Positions 11,315-20,848 of a stretch of 64,000 nucleotides of DNA are shown here, in pieces. Numbering within the stretch: the first letter of the stretch is position 1; each line of letters opens with the position of its first letter. This DNA is from Achromobacter xylosoxidans (lineage in GTDB: Bacteria > Pseudomonadota > Gammaproteobacteria > Burkholderiales > Burkholderiaceae_B), in the NCBI RefSeq assembly GCF_001457475.1, contig NZ_LN831029.1, positions 2,852,001 through 2,916,000 of the forward strand, given 5' to 3'. The notes under the pieces are model-generated. The model searched no databases. It saw nothing but the letters and a program-made list of their open reading frames with translations, and had not been told where the DNA came from. Made by a program: the position numbers and the translations under genes.

Positions 11315-12337
11315 TCACGCCGCGGTTGTTGTGGGTACGCCGTCGCGCTGCTTGAGCGCGGCGACGATCTCGAAGGAACGCAGGCGATCGGCGATATCGT
11401 AGAAATCGGACACGATCATGACTTCGTCGGCTTCCGTCTCGGCGACCAGGGCTTCCAGCCGGCGCTTGACGGTTTCGGGGCCGCCGACGATGGCGGCGCC
11501 CAGTCTTTGATTGACCGCCTCGCGCTCCCATTCGTTCCAGAGCCCGTCCATGCTGTCGACCGGCGGCTGCAACTGCAGGCGGTTGCCGCGCACCAACGAC
11601 AGGAACTTGAGCTGCTGCGTGGTGGACAGGCGCCGGGCCTCTTCATCGGTGGGGGCGGCCACCACCGGCACCCCGATCATGGCGTAGGGTCGGGCCAGCG
11701 TCTCGGACGGCTTGAACAGGTGGCGGTACAGGCGCATCGCCGCCATGCCCTCGGGCGAGAAGTGGCCGGCGAACGAGAACGGCAGGCCCAGTTCGGCCGC
11801 CAGCCGGGCGCTGAAATCGCTCGAACCCAGCAGCCAGATGGGGATGTCCAGGCCTTCGCCAGGGATGGCGCGCACCGGCTGGCCCGGCCGCGAAGGCGCG
11901 AGAAAGCCGCGCAACTCCTCGACCAGCGCCGGGAATTCCAGGCCGCTGCGCGGGCCGCGGCGCAGCGCGTGCTGCGTGGCGCCATCGCTGCCGGGCGCCC
12001 GGCCCAGGCCCAGGTCGATGCGGCCAGGGTAGAGGGTTTCGAGCGTGCCGAACTGCTCGGCGATGATCAGCGGCGCATGGTTGGGCAGCATCACGCCGCC
12101 CGAGCCGACGCGCAGCGTCGAGGTGTGCCCGGCGATGTGGCCGATCAGCACCGCCGTGGCGCTGCTGGCCACGCCGTTGATGTTGTGGTGTTCGGCCAGC
12201 CAGAAACGCTTGTAGCCGAGCCGTTCGACGTGCTGGGCCACCGCCACGCTGTTGCGGAAGGCGTCGGCGGCGTCGCGGCCCTGCACGATCGGGGCCAGGT
12301 CCAGCACCGAGAAGGGGATGCGGGCCAGGGTGCTCAT
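11315..12337 (-). CDS. LLM-class flavin-dependent oxidoreductase
   Basis: The 340-residue product is a bacterial-luciferase-like monooxygenase of the YhbW-type subgroup. Family marks are FWLAEHHN near residue 45, the glycine-rich [20 protein letters not shown] and the [15 protein letters not shown] loop. Such enzymes use reduced FMN and oxygen; the substrate is unknown. No membrane segment is seen. It is followed on its own strand by a 196-base spacer and the thioredoxin gene, and cotranscription is not obvious. Confidence 0.88.
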   Translation of the reverse strand: MSTLARIPFSVLDLAPIVQGRDAADAFRNSVAVAQHVERLGYKRFWLAEHHNINGVASSATAVLIGHIAGHTSTLRVGSGGVMLPNHAPLIIAEQFGTLETLYPGRIDLGLGRAPGSDGATQHALRRGPRSGLEFPALVEELRGFLAPSRPGQPVRAIPGEGLDIPIWLLGSSDFSARLAAELGLPFSFAGHFSPEGMAAMRLYRHLFKPSETLARPYAMIGVPVVAAPTDEEARRLSTTQQLKFLSLVRGNRLQLQPPVDSMDGLWNEWEREAVNQRLGAAIVGGPETVKRRLEALVAETEADEVMIVSDFYDIADRLRSFEIVAALKQRDGVPTTTAA

Positions 12338-12715
12338 GCGCGGCGCTCGCGTGGGCGGCGGGGACAGGACGAATGCGGGGTGTGGCGAGACAAGGTCGGC
12401 TCCATGGTCTTATATACATGGGGAGTGTATCGGCGAATTCAACCGCTCCCGCCAGCAACCATACGGGCCGGCGGGTTGATAGCCGGACTCAATGATGACG
12501 ATTTGCCGGGCGGCCCGCGACCCGGGCAGTCGTACCGGTATAGTGGTCACTTCGGCGCCGCAAGCATCGTTCCCGCGGCTCCAGGTCCGCCCCCCGATCG
12601 CGCCGCCGCGCCTGCGATTGCCAACATGATCGGCAGCGTCTGGCCGTTTCGTCCAAGACGGGGCCACTCGAATCGGCGATGATGCGGTTTTCTTCGATAT
12701 CCGCGGGAGACACGC
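12338..12715. other. Intergenic region between oxidoreductase and VOC gene
   Basis: This 378-base stretch separates two divergent genes. I see no coding sequence with a credible start. It should contain both promoters; an ATATAC/TATAC-rich patch around 12410-12432 on the oxidoreductase side is the most AT-rich part. Confidence 0.5.
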
Positions 12716-13072
12716 ATGGGCGCCACCGGCAATAACCACCAGATCGACAACATCGAATTCAACGTCGCCGACATCGCCCGCAGCAAGCGCTTCTATGGCG
12801 ACGCCTTCGGCTGGTCGTTCACCGACTACGGGCCGACCTACACCGAATTCACCGATGGCCGCCTCAAGGGCGGCTTCACCACCGGCGAGCCGGTGCGCCC
12901 GGGCGGGCCGCTGGTGATCCTGTACGCCGACGACCTGGTCGACGCGCAGCGCCGCGTGACGGCGGCGGGCGGCCGCATCAGCCGGGAGGCCTTCGATTTC
13001 CCCGGCGGCCGCCGCTTCCACTTCGCCGACCTCGATGGCTATGAACTCGCGGTCTGGACCGCCGTGGCCTAG
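12716..13072 (+). CDS. VOC-family (glyoxalase-like) protein
   Basis: The 118-residue protein is a single vicinal-oxygen-chelate module: HQIDNIEFNVADIARSKRFY at the start and FHFADLDGYELAVW at the end, each supplying beta strands and metal-site residues (His/Glu) of the fold. Proteins of this size include small glyoxalase-like and antibiotic-binding proteins; the substrate is unknown. It ends just before a terminator shared with the convergent permease gene. Confidence 0.88.
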   Translation: MGATGNNHQIDNIEFNVADIARSKRFYGDAFGWSFTDYGPTYTEFTDGRLKGGFTTGEPVRPGGPLVILYADDLVDAQRRVTAAGGRISREAFDFPGGRRFHFADLDGYELAVWTAVA

Positions 13073-13093
13073 CGGCGGGTGCGCGCCGGCATG

Positions 13094-13134
13094 AAAAAAC
13101 CGCCGCCTTCCGGACCGGAAGCGCGGCGGTTTTG
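13094..13134. terminator. Bidirectional terminator
   Basis: AAAACCGCCGC and its complement GCGGCGGTTTT flank a GC-rich loop, with A6 before and T4 after the stem. It lies between the convergent VOC and permease genes and works for both strands by its symmetry. Confidence 0.8.
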
Positions 13135-13156
13135 CATGGGGCGCGTCTGGCGGACG

Positions 13157-14449
13157 TTATTCCGGGAAGAACGCGTAGCGGATGACGAACAGGATCGCCA
13201 CCAGCCAGGTGGCCGGATGCACGTCGCGCACGCGGCCGGTAGCGGTCTTGAGCACCACGTAGCTGATGAAGCCGAAGGCGATGCCGTTGGCGATGGAGTA
13301 GGTGAACGGCATCACCAGTGCCGTCAGCGCGGCCGGGGTGGCTTCGCAGACGTCGTTCCAGTCGATGTCGATCAGCTCGCGCATCATCAGGCCGGCCACG
13401 TAGAGCAGGGCGGGGGCGGTGGCGTAGGCGGGCACGGCGCCGGCCAGCGGCGAGATGAACAGCGCGGCCAGGAACAGCAGGGCCACCACCAGCGCGGTCA
13501 GGCCGGTGCGGCCGCCGGCCTGCACGCCCGAGGCGCTTTCGACGTAGGCGGTGGTGCTGCTGGTGCCCAGCATCGAGCCGGCCACGATGGCGGTGCTGTC
13601 GGCGAACAGGGCGCGGCCCAGGCGGTTGGGGCGACCCTCCGGCATCAGGCCGGCGCGTTTGGCCACGCCCACCAGCGTGCCGGTGGCGTCGAACACCTCG
13701 ACCAGCACGAACACCAGGATGACGTGCACGAATCCGGTGTGCAGCGCGCCCAGGATGTCCATCTTGAACAGCGTCGGCGCCAGGCTCGGCGGCGCCGCGA
13801 ACACGCCCTTGAATTCGTTGTAGCCCAGCGCCATCGACAGCACCGTGACCACCAGGATGCCGATCAGGATGGCGCCGCGCACGCGCAGCGCGTCCAGCGA
13901 GGCGATGATGAAAAAGCCCAGGATGGCAAACAGCGGTCCCGGGGTGGTCAGGTCGCCCAGCGTCACCTTGGTGGCCGGATGCGCCACCACGATGCCGGCG
14001 CTGGACAGCGCGATAATGGCCAGGAACAGGCCGATACCGGCGGCGATGGCGCTGCGCAGCGAATGCGGGATGCCCTTGACCAGCCAGACCCGGATGCCCG
14101 AGATGGTCAGGACCAGGAAGATCACGCCCGAGATGAACACGGCGCCCAGCGCCTGCTCCCAGGTGTAGCCCATGGTCTTGACCACGGTGAAGGCGAAGAA
14201 GGCGTTCAGCCCCATGCCCGGCGCCATGCCGATCGGCCAGTTGGCGATCAGCGCCATCACCAGCGAGCCCAGCGCGGCGGCCAGGCAGGTGGCGACGAAC
14301 ACGGCGTTGCGGTCCATGCCGGTGGACGACAGGATGTCCGGGTTCACGAAGATGATGTACGACATCGTCAGGAATGTCGTCAGGCCGGCCACGATCTCGG
14401 TTCTCGCGGTCGTGCCGTGTTCACGCAGGTTGAATAGCTTCTCCAGCAT
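13157..14449 (-). CDS. NCS2/AzgA-type purine permease
   Basis: The product (430 residues) is a polytopic inner-membrane permease of the AzgA/PbuG branch of the NCS2 family, which imports hypoxanthine, guanine or adenine with protons. Family marks are the N-terminal [22 protein letters not shown] and [16 protein letters not shown], and the late [24 protein letters not shown]. The start is set at the ATG preceded by GGGGATAAG; the frame runs 21 codons further upstream but those residues are not family-like. It is divergent from tsaD. Confidence 0.88.
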   Translation of the reverse strand: MLEKLFNLREHGTTARTEIVAGLTTFLTMSYIIFVNPDILSSTGMDRNAVFVATCLAAALGSLVMALIANWPIGMAPGMGLNAFFAFTVVKTMGYTWEQALGAVFISGVIFLVLTISGIRVWLVKGIPHSLRSAIAAGIGLFLAIIALSSAGIVVAHPATKVTLGDLTTPGPLFAILGFFIIASLDALRVRGAILIGILVVTVLSMALGYNEFKGVFAAPPSLAPTLFKMDILGALHTGFVHVILVFVLVEVFDATGTLVGVAKRAGLMPEGRPNRLGRALFADSTAIVAGSMLGTSSTTAYVESASGVQAGGRTGLTALVVALLFLAALFISPLAGAVPAYATAPALLYVAGLMMRELIDIDWNDVCEATPAALTALVMPFTYSIANGIAFGFISYVVLKTATGRVRDVHPATWLVAILFVIRYAFFPE

Positions 14450-14513
14450 TCTTATCCCCAGGGTGCTTGCAGGCTCGGTTTGTCGGAAGGGGGCTTGGCC
14501 GCCCTCGGTCATT

Positions 14514-14549
14514 TTGTAAACGGGCGTATTTTCGCATCAGTTGTAAACT
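14514..14549. promoter_or_regulatory. TTGTAAAC direct repeat in permease/tsaD promoter region
   Basis: The octamer TTGTAAAC occurs at 14514-14521 and again at 14541-14548, 27 bases apart, in the short spacer between two divergent genes. The second copy contains a TAAACT that could be the -10 of tsaD. The repeat could also be a regulator site for the permease. Confidence 0.35.
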
Positions 14550-14557
14550 CTGCCGCC

Positions 14558-15589
14558 ATGATTATTCTCGGCTTTGAAAGCTCCTGCGACGAAACGGGCG
14601 TCGCAGCCGTCTGTACGGAACGCGGCCTGCTCGCGCACGCGCTGCACACCCAGATCGCCATGCACCAGGAATACGGGGGCGTGGTGCCTGAACTCGCCTC
14701 GCGCGACCATATCCGCCGCGTGGTGCCGCTGACGCACCAGGTGCTGCAGGAGGCGGGCCTGGAAATGTCGGACATCGGGGCGGTGGCGTATACGGCCGGG
14801 CCCGGTCTGGCCGGCGCGCTGCTGGTGGGCGCCAGCGTGGCGCAGTCGTTCGCCTGGTCGCGTCACCTGCCGGCCATTGCCATCCATCACCTGGAAGGCC
14901 ACCTGTTGTCGCCGATGCTGGCCGACCCGCGGCCCGATTTCCCGTTCGTGGCGCTGCTGGTGTCCGGCGGCCATACGCAGTTGATGCGGGTCGACGGGGT
15001 GGGGCGCTACGAATTGCTGGGCGAAACGCTGGACGATGCCGCCGGCGAAGCCTTCGATAAGTCGGCCAAGCTGATGGGCCTGGGCTATCCGGGCGGACCG
15101 GCGCTGGCGCGCCTGGCGGACCAGGGCGATGCCGCGCGCTTCGACCTGCCGCGCCCCATGCTGCACAGCGGCGACCTGGATTTCAGCTTCAGCGGCCTGA
15201 AGACGGCCGTGCTGACTCGGGTCAAGGCGGCCGAGCAGGACGGCGGACTGGATGAGCAGACCCGCGCCGACCTGGCGGCGGCCACCCAGGCCGCCATTGT
15301 CGAGGTGCTGGCCGCCAAGTCGATCCGCGCCCTCAAGCAGACCGGCCTGCGCCGCCTGGTGGTGGCCGGCGGGGTGGGCGCCAACCAGCTGCTGCGCGCC
15401 AGGCTGGCCGCCGCGCTCAAGCCGCTCAAGGCACAGGCCTATTTCCCGCCGCTGTCGTTGTGCACCGACAACGGCGCCATGATCGCCTTCGCGGCGGCCG
15501 AACGGGTCAAGGCCGGGCTGGTGACCCTGGATCCCGATGCGCACGGATTTACCGTGCGGCCGCGCTGGGACCTGGCGGAGATCGGCTGA
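14558..15589 (+). CDS. tsaD: tRNA N6-threonylcarbamoyladenosine synthase TsaD
   Basis: TsaD transfers the threonylcarbamoyl group to A37 of ANN-decoding tRNAs together with TsaB and TsaE, and is essential in most bacteria. The 343-residue length is standard. It opens with [11 protein letters not shown], has the metal-binding HHLEGH near residue 108-113, LVSGGHTQL and late [10 protein letters not shown], all Kae1/TsaD marks. The start is the ATG at 14558; no clear ribosome-binding site precedes it, and a possible -10 lies only eight bases upstream. It is convergent with plsY across a strong terminator. Confidence 0.95.
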   Translation: MIILGFESSCDETGVAAVCTERGLLAHALHTQIAMHQEYGGVVPELASRDHIRRVVPLTHQVLQEAGLEMSDIGAVAYTAGPGLAGALLVGASVAQSFAWSRHLPAIAIHHLEGHLLSPMLADPRPDFPFVALLVSGGHTQLMRVDGVGRYELLGETLDDAAGEAFDKSAKLMGLGYPGGPALARLADQGDAARFDLPRPMLHSGDLDFSFSGLKTAVLTRVKAAEQDGGLDEQTRADLAAATQAAIVEVLAAKSIRALKQTGLRRLVVAGGVGANQLLRARLAAALKPLKAQAYFPPLSLCTDNGAMIAFAAAERVKAGLVTLDPDAHGFTVRPRWDLAEIG

Positions 15590-15596
15590 GCCGGGC

Positions 15597-15628
15597 AATG
15601 AAAAGGGGGCCGCGGCCCCCTTTTCATT
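15597..15628. terminator. Strong bidirectional terminator tsaD/plsY
   Basis: A perfect 14-base-pair stem, AATGAAAAGGGGGC with its complement, closes on CGCG. A and T runs inside both arms allow termination in either direction. Confidence 0.85.
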
Positions 15629-15658
15629 TGTGCCGCGACGCCCGTACCGGCGCGCGGA

Positions 15659-16300
15659 TCACTTTTTCTTGCCGCCGCCGATGCGGCTTTCGGTGCCTTG
15701 CACCAGGCGCGTGATGTTGGCGCGGTGGCGGTAGAACAGCAGCACGCCGATGATGGCCAGGGCAATGCCCATGGCCGGCTGGGCATACCAGGCCAGGCCG
15801 GAGCCGAACACGTAATAGACCGGCGCGAAGAACGCCGCCACCAGCGAGGCCAGCGAGGAATAGCGGAAGAACACCGCGATGATCAGCCAGGTGGCCGCCG
15901 TAGCGACCGCCAGCCAGGGCTGGATGGCGACCAGCACGCCCAGCGCGGTGGCCACGCCCTTGCCGCCCTTGAAACCCAGGAAAATCGGGTACAGATGGCC
16001 CAGGAAGGCGGCCACGGCGACCGCGGCCAGCGGCCCGGGGGTGATGCCGGGCGCCAGGCGCTGCGCCAGCCAGACGGCGAACCAGCCCTTGGCGGCGTCG
16101 CCCAGCAGGGTCAGCGCGGCGGCGGTCTTGTTGCCGGTGCGCAGCACGTTGGTGGCGCCGGGGTTCTTCGAGCCGTAGCTGCGGGGGTCCTGCAGTCCCA
16201 TCAGTTTGCTGACGACCACCGCGAACGGCACGGAGCCAATCAGGTAGGCCAGCAGGATGAGCGCAGCGGAGAACGCCAGGGAGGGTTCGGTGATCGCCAT
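15659..16300 (-). CDS. plsY: Glycerol-3-phosphate acyltransferase PlsY
   Basis: PlsY uses acyl-phosphate from PlsX to acylate glycerol-3-phosphate, the first step of phospholipid synthesis at the inner membrane. The 213-residue protein has about five helices and the three conserved PlsY loops: YLIGSVPFA near the start, [11 protein letters not shown], and [15 protein letters not shown]. The C-terminus ends with a basic GGGKKK tail. It is convergent with tsaD, an arrangement common in betaproteobacteria. Confidence 0.95.
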   Translation of the reverse strand: MAITEPSLAFSAALILLAYLIGSVPFAVVVSKLMGLQDPRSYGSKNPGATNVLRTGNKTAAALTLLGDAAKGWFAVWLAQRLAPGITPGPLAAVAVAAFLGHLYPIFLGFKGGKGVATALGVLVAIQPWLAVATAATWLIIAVFFRYSSLASLVAAFFAPVYYVFGSGLAWYAQPAMGIALAIIGVLLFYRHRANITRLVQGTESRIGGGKKK

Positions 16301-16488
16301 GGGTAAGGGGTCCGTTGTTGTCGTGCGTTGTCTCGATGGCTGCGGATTCTACCCCGGCGGCCCGGCGGGCCGGGTACGGGTAAGCGAGCGGCCGATCGGA
16401 ACCGGGTTCGCCGACGGACATGCCGAGGTCCTCCTTGGACGGTACAATCCAGCGCGTCACCCGCGTTTTATTTTCTTTCGGATGCACA

Positions 16489-17247
16489 ATGCGAATTCTG
16501 GTTTCGAACGATGATGGTTATTCCGCCCCTGGGCTCGAAGCGCTGGTCAAGGCGCTGCAAGGCCTGGGCGACCTGACCGTCGTCGCGCCCGAGACCAACC
16601 ACAGCGGCGCATCCAATTCCCTCACGTTGAACCGGCCGCTGTCGGTGCGCACCGCTTCCAACGGCTTCATCGCCGTCAACGGCACGCCGTCCGACTGCGT
16701 CCACGTGGCCCTGACCGGGCTGATGGACGCGCGCCCGGACCTGGTGGTGTCCGGCATCAACAACGGCGCCAACATGGGCGACGACACGCTCTATTCGGGC
16801 ACCGTGGCGGCCGCCAGCGAGGGCTACCTGTTCGGCATCCCGGCCATCGCCTTCTCGCTGGCCGAGAAAGGCTGGGAGCACATCGATTCCGCCGCCCGCG
16901 CGGCGCGCATGGTGGTCGAACGCCATCTGGCGCAGCCCTTGGCCGCGCCGGTGCTGCTGAACGTCAACATCCCCAGCCGCCGGTTCGAGGACATGCACGG
17001 CTTTCAGGTTACGCGCCTGGGCAAGCGCCATCCGTCGCAGCCGGTGGTGCGCACCACCACCCCTTATGGCGATCCGGTCTATTGGATCGGGCCGGTGGGG
17101 CAGGCGGCCGACGCCACGCCTGGCACCGATTTCCACGCGGTCGCGCAGGGCATGGTGTCTGTCACGCCGCTGCGGCTGGACCTGACCCAGCACAGCCAGC
17201 TCGACGAAATCCGGACCTGGGCGGAGCCGCTATGCGTCGACGCGTAA
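16489..17247 (+). CDS. surE: 5'/3'-nucleotidase SurE
   Basis: SurE is a metal-dependent survival phosphatase acting on nucleoside monophosphates and short polyphosphate. The 252-residue protein opens with [15 protein letters not shown], whose two Asp are metal ligands, and later has GASNSLT and [19 protein letters not shown]. The ATG at 16489 starts exactly at the family N-terminus. A TACAAT box at 16443-16448 may be the -10. It overlaps pcm by 16 bases, the first of three linked stationary-phase genes. Confidence 0.95.
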   Translation: MRILVSNDDGYSAPGLEALVKALQGLGDLTVVAPETNHSGASNSLTLNRPLSVRTASNGFIAVNGTPSDCVHVALTGLMDARPDLVVSGINNGANMGDDTLYSGTVAAASEGYLFGIPAIAFSLAEKGWEHIDSAARAARMVVERHLAQPLAAPVLLNVNIPSRRFEDMHGFQVTRLGKRHPSQPVVRTTTPYGDPVYWIGPVGQAADATPGTDFHAVAQGMVSVTPLRLDLTQHSQLDEIRTWAEPLCVDA

Positions 17248-18056
17248 GCCAGCCGGACGTCTCCCAGGCGGTTCCCGGGCGGCCCAGCCCGGTGCGCTAC
17301 GACTCGGGCCGGCTCAGCCCCGGCGTCACGCCGGCCAACAGCAACACCCGGGTCTCGGCCGCGACCCTGCAAAGCCAGGCGAAGGCGCCGACGCCCGCGG
17401 CGGGCGGCAACCTGGGGCTCAATTCGGATCGCCTGCGCCAGGCCATGGTGCAGCGCCTGCGCGTCCAGGGCGTGACCGACGAACGCGTGCTCAACGCCAT
17501 GGCCGCGGTGCCGCGCCACCTGTTCGTCGACGAGGCCCTGGCCAGCCGCGCCTATGAAGACGCGGCCCTGCCGATCGGCCATTCGCAAACCATTTCGCAA
17601 CCCTGGGTGGTGGCGCGCATGATCGCCGCCATCTGCGAAGACCGCACCCCCACCCGCGTGCTCGAAGTGGGCGCCGGCTGCGGCTACCAGGCGGCGGTGC
17701 TGGCCCAGTTCGTGCGCGAGGTCCATTCGATCGAACGCATCCGCGGCCTGTACGAGCTGGCGCGCGAACACCTGCGCGCCTTGCGGCTCACCACCCGGAT
17801 CCGCTTGATCTACGGCGACGGCATGCTGGGCCTGCCCGGCGTGGCGCCGTTCGATGCTATCGTTGTGGCTGCCGCCGGCCTGACCATCCCGCAGGCGCTG
17901 CTGTCGCAGCTTGCGCCGGGCGGACGCCTGATCGCTCCCGAAGGGGGCTCCAATCAACGCCTGGTGCTGATCGAACGCACCGGCGCGGCCAGCTGGAAAC
18001 GTACTGAATTAGAGGCCGTGCGCTTTGTGCCGCTGCGTGCCGGAATACAATCTTGA
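17232..18056 (+). CDS. pcm: Protein-L-isoaspartate O-methyltransferase
   Basis: Pcm repairs isoaspartate residues in aged proteins with S-adenosylmethionine. The methyltransferase core begins near residue 60 and includes [19 protein letters not shown] and the SAM loop [14 protein letters not shown]. It is 274 residues long against about 210 for the usual enzyme; the extra 60 residues at the N-terminus are Pro/Ser/Ala-rich and look disordered. The start overlaps the surE end, which supports the long form, although a later start cannot be excluded. Confidence 0.92.
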   Translation: MRRRVSQPDVSQAVPGRPSPVRYDSGRLSPGVTPANSNTRVSAATLQSQAKAPTPAAGGNLGLNSDRLRQAMVQRLRVQGVTDERVLNAMAAVPRHLFVDEALASRAYEDAALPIGHSQTISQPWVVARMIAAICEDRTPTRVLEVGAGCGYQAAVLAQFVREVHSIERIRGLYELAREHLRALRLTTRIRLIYGDGMLGLPGVAPFDAIVVAAAGLTIPQALLSQLAPGGRLIAPEGGSNQRLVLIERTGAASWKRTELEAVRFVPLRAGIQS

Positions 18057-18073
18057 GCAAACAGGAGAAACGT

Positions 18074-18934
18074 ATGCTCAACGGGCAGTTGCAACTGACC
18101 GATATGAACCTTGGCGTGTCCATGACGCGCCTGCGCCGTCCGGTTTTCGTGGCCGGCGTCCTCAGCCTGGCCATCCTGGCCGGCTGCGCATCCAAAGGCA
18201 CGCGCGCGCCGGTCGTCGACCTGGCCGGCGGCCAGCCGTCCGCAGCCGCCCAGCCGGGCGGCAGTTATGTCGTCAAGCCGGGCGATACGCTCTACAAGAT
18301 CGCGCGCGCCAACAACGTCGATATCGAGAACATCAAGCGCTGGAACAACCTCAGCGATCCCAATCAGATTTCGGTGGGGCAAGTGCTGAAGATGTCCGGT
18401 TCGTCGGGCGGTGTCGCGCAACCGGCGCCCATTGCCAGCAACAAGGCGCAGCCGCGCCCGCTGGACCAGCCGGCCGATACCTCGGGCACCGCCACGGCAT
18501 CACTGCCGCCGCCCGCGCCCGCTCCCACGCCCGCTGAAACCAAGCCCGCCACGCGCGCGGCCGACGCCGGCGTGATCAACTGGGCCTGGCCGGCCGGCGG
18601 GCAGATCATGCAGGGCTTCAACAACAACAGCAAGGGCATCGACATCGCCGGCGCGCTGGGCGATCCGGTCACCGCCGCGGCGGATGGCAAGGTCATGTAC
18701 AGCGGCAACGGCGTGCGCGGCCTGGGCAACCTGATCATCGTCAATCACCAGAACGGCTTCATCACGGCGTATGCGCACAACCGCACGCTGCTCGTGAAGA
18801 CCGGCCAGGACGTCAAGCGCGGCGCCAAGATCGCCGAGATCGGCCAGAGCGATACCACTTCGCCGCGCCTGCACTTCGAGATCCGCCGCCAGGGCACGCC
18901 CGTGGATCCGATGCAGTACCTGCCCGCCAAATGA
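18074..18934 (+). CDS. nlpD: Lipoprotein NlpD, LysM-M23 amidase activator
   Basis: The product has a lipoprotein signal ending in LAGC (modified Cys at residue 38), a LysM domain for peptidoglycan binding (YVVKPGDTLYKIARAN to VGQVLK) and a C-terminal M23/LytM domain. The zinc-site residues of active M23 peptidases are not conserved: KGIDIAG replaces HxGxD and LHFEIR replaces HxH. This is the degenerate pattern of NlpD, which activates the amidase AmiC at the division site. The ATG at 18074 has AGGAG six bases before it; TTG at 18053 and ATG at 18122 are alternatives. It overlaps the next gene by 4 bases. Confidence 0.92.
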   Translation: MLNGQLQLTDMNLGVSMTRLRRPVFVAGVLSLAILAGCASKGTRAPVVDLAGGQPSAAAQPGGSYVVKPGDTLYKIARANNVDIENIKRWNNLSDPNQISVGQVLKMSGSSGGVAQPAPIASNKAQPRPLDQPADTSGTATASLPPPAPAPTPAETKPATRAADAGVINWAWPAGGQIMQGFNNNSKGIDIAGALGDPVTAAADGKVMYSGNGVRGLGNLIIVNHQNGFITAYAHNRTLLVKTGQDVKRGAKIAEIGQSDTTSPRLHFEIRRQGTPVDPMQYLPAK

Positions 18935-19710
18935 CGCCCACCCTGGTATTCGACCTCGAGACCATTCCCGACGCGGATGGCCTGCGCAAGCTCAACGGCT
19001 GGAGCGCAGACGTTCCCGACGCCGAAGTGGTCGAGCGCGCGCTGACCGCGCGCCGCGAGGCCGTGGGGCACGACTTCCTGCCGCTGCACCTGCACAAGGT
19101 CGCGGTGGTGGGCTGCGTGTTCCGCGACGACCAGGGCTTTCGCGTCAAGACGCTGGGCCAGGCGGATGATCCGGAAGCCGCCTTGCTGGCCGGCTTCTTC
19201 AAGACCATCGAGCGCTACACGCCCAAGCTGGTCAGCTGGAACGGCTCGGGCTTCGACCTGCCGGTGCTGCACTACCGCAGCCTGATCCAGGGCGTGCCCG
19301 CGCCGCGCTACTGGGACATGGGCGAGGAAGACCGCGATTTCAAGTTCAACAACTACATCTCGCGCTATCACTCCCGCCACACCGACCTGATGGACCTGCT
19401 GGCCAAGTACAACGGCCGCGCCAACGCGCCGCTGGACGAGCTGGCCAAGCTGTGCGGCTTTCCGGGCAAGCTCGGCATGGACGGCAGCAAGGTCTGGGAG
19501 GCCTGGAGCCAGGGCCGCGCCGACGAGGTCCGCGCCTATTGCGAAACGGACGTGGTCAACACCTGGCTGGTGTATTGCCGCTTCCGCTTCCTGCGCGGTG
19601 AACTCGACCGCACCGCCTACGACGCCGAGATCGCGCTGGTGCGCGACACGCTGACGGCCAGCGAGGCGCCGCACTGGAAGGAATACATGGCGGCCTGGGA
19701 CGCCAGTTGA
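18931..19710 (+). CDS. 3'-5' exonuclease, PolB exonuclease-like (RNase H fold)
   Basis: This 259-residue protein is a stand-alone DnaQ/PolB-like exonuclease. Acidic residues of the active site are visible in FDLETIPD (ExoI), VSWNGSGFDLPVL (ExoII) and VRAYCETDVVNTWLVY (ExoIII), so it is probably active on nucleic acid. Annotation pipelines often call it a polysaccharide biosynthesis protein through WlaX. The ATG overlaps the nlpD stop, so it is translated with surE-pcm-nlpD. A terminator follows. Confidence 0.85.
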   Translation: MTPTLVFDLETIPDADGLRKLNGWSADVPDAEVVERALTARREAVGHDFLPLHLHKVAVVGCVFRDDQGFRVKTLGQADDPEAALLAGFFKTIERYTPKLVSWNGSGFDLPVLHYRSLIQGVPAPRYWDMGEEDRDFKFNNYISRYHSRHTDLMDLLAKYNGRANAPLDELAKLCGFPGKLGMDGSKVWEAWSQGRADEVRAYCETDVVNTWLVYCRFRFLRGELDRTAYDAEIALVRDTLTASEAPHWKEYMAAWDAS

Positions 19711-19744
19711 GTGGCGCGCGCGGTTGGCGCGACAGGCTCGACAG

Positions 19745-19769
19745 ACGGGGTCCGCTGGGCCCCGTTTTC
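19745..19769 (+). terminator. Intrinsic terminator of the surE group
   Basis: ACGGGGTCC pairs with GGGCCCCGT across a three-base loop (one G-U pair), followed by four T. Confidence 0.8.
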
Positions 19770-19879
19770 ACGTCCAGCACTGGCGCAATCGACTGAAACA
19801 TAGCTTGCGGGGGCGAAACCTGGATGAAACCGGGCCGATCGCACAATGGCCTCGCTTTCTTCACTTTCAGGAGACCTAC

Positions 19880-20488
19880 ATGTCCCGATTCGCACTCCGC
19901 TCCAACCTGGCCGCGCTTGCCATGGTCGCCGCCGCCGGCGGCTTGCTGGCCGCTCCCGTCATGGCGGCGGCGCCCGCCGACGGTGGTCCCGCCGCCATGC
20001 ACGAAGGCCATCGTGGCGGCGGCTTCCACAAGGGCATGCGCGACGGCCTGTGGATCCCGGGCCTGGGCCCCGTGTCCAAGGCGCAATTCGACCAGCTCAA
20101 GCTGGACGACAAGCAGCAGGCCCTGCTCAAGACCGCGCAGGACGGCCAGCGCAGCCTGCACGAAGCGATGCGCGCTTCCGGCGGCCAGCGCCACGATCTG
20201 CTCAAGGCGCAGCTGGACAGTGGCAAGCTGGACCCGCGCGCGCTGCTCGAGCAGTCCGATAAATCGCGTGACCAGTTCGGCACGCAGGCCAAGCAGGTGC
20301 GTGACCAATGGTTGGCCGTGTGGGACAGCTTGAACGACGCCCAGCGCACCCAGGTGACCCAGATGCTCAAGGAGCGCCAGGCCAAGATGCAGGAGCGCCA
20401 CGCCCGCATGGAAGGCCGCCATGGCAAGGGTCCGGGCAATGCCCCGGGGGCCGTGCCGCCGCCGCCGGCCGCGCCCGCCGCCAATTGA
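19880..20488 (+). CDS. Spy/CpxP-like periplasmic protein
   Basis: The 202-residue protein has a signal peptide (cleavage near VMA-A at 29-30) and a helical, charged mature part. Pairs of LKLDDKQQALL and SLNDAQRTQVTQML resemble the LTxxQ repeats of the Spy/CpxP chaperone family. His- and Gly-rich segments (HEGHRGGGFHKG) and a Pro/Ala tail (PPPPAAPAA) flank the helical part. A periplasmic chaperone or metal-sensing role is inferred. The start is the ATG following CAGGAG. Confidence 0.78.
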   Translation: MSRFALRSNLAALAMVAAAGGLLAAPVMAAAPADGGPAAMHEGHRGGGFHKGMRDGLWIPGLGPVSKAQFDQLKLDDKQQALLKTAQDGQRSLHEAMRASGGQRHDLLKAQLDSGKLDPRALLEQSDKSRDQFGTQAKQVRDQWLAVWDSLNDAQRTQVTQMLKERQAKMQERHARMEGRHGKGPGNAPGAVPPPPAAPAAN

Positions 20489-20560
20489 GGAGGATCCGGC
20501 CGGACGGCATGCCGTCCGCCGCCGCCCTTGCCGGCGCCCCAGGTGAGGCCGCGCCCGCCA

Positions 20561-20595
20561 ACCCCGTCCCGCCAGCCCGCGGGGCGGGGTTTTTC
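20561..20595 (+). terminator. Terminator of the Spy-like gene
   Basis: A 12-base-pair GC-rich stem (ACCCCGTCCCGC with its complement, one G-U pair) with a six-base loop is followed by TTTTTCTTT. Confidence 0.8.
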
Positions 20596-20656
20596 TTTGC
20601 GTGCCCCGGACCGCGGCGCGCAGGCCCCATTTTGAGGCGGCCCCGCCAGTGCACGT

Positions 20657-20687
20657 GGCGCTGCGCACCGCGATGGTGCGCAGCGCC
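20657..20687. repeat. Perfect 13-bp inverted repeat
   Basis: GGCGCTGCGCACC and its exact complement flank GCGAT. There is no T run, so it is not a standard terminator. It lies 161 bases upstream of the ATG at 20849 and could be an operator, an RNA element or part of a dispersed repeat. Confidence 0.6.
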
Positions 20688-20848
20688 GCGCGGATTCAGC
20701 GCGGCGCCAGTGTGCTGACACGCAGATGAAACCTGGCACGGACATTGCTTGAGGAAAGGTGAGCCGGTTACCTGCCGTTGCAAGACCGGCCTGACGGATG
20801 CGCCCATGGCCTTCCTCCTCTCGTCAAATCCGATCAGGACACCGCACC

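Larger units (their letters stand above)
20489..20848 (+). other. Intergenic region with two strong hairpins
   Basis: This 360-base gap has no credible gene. It contains a terminator at 20561-20595 and a second perfect hairpin at 20657-20687, then the promoter region of the downstream outer-membrane protein gene. Confidence 0.6.

Noticed and set aside
10712..12682. A 656-codon open frame on the plus strand
   Set aside because: It crosses a terminator and runs antisense to thioredoxin and the flavin oxidoreductase, with no recognisable domain.
14450..14557. Purine riboswitch before the NCS2 permease
   Set aside because: The 108-base spacer lacks the conserved junction and loop-loop sequences of that aptamer.
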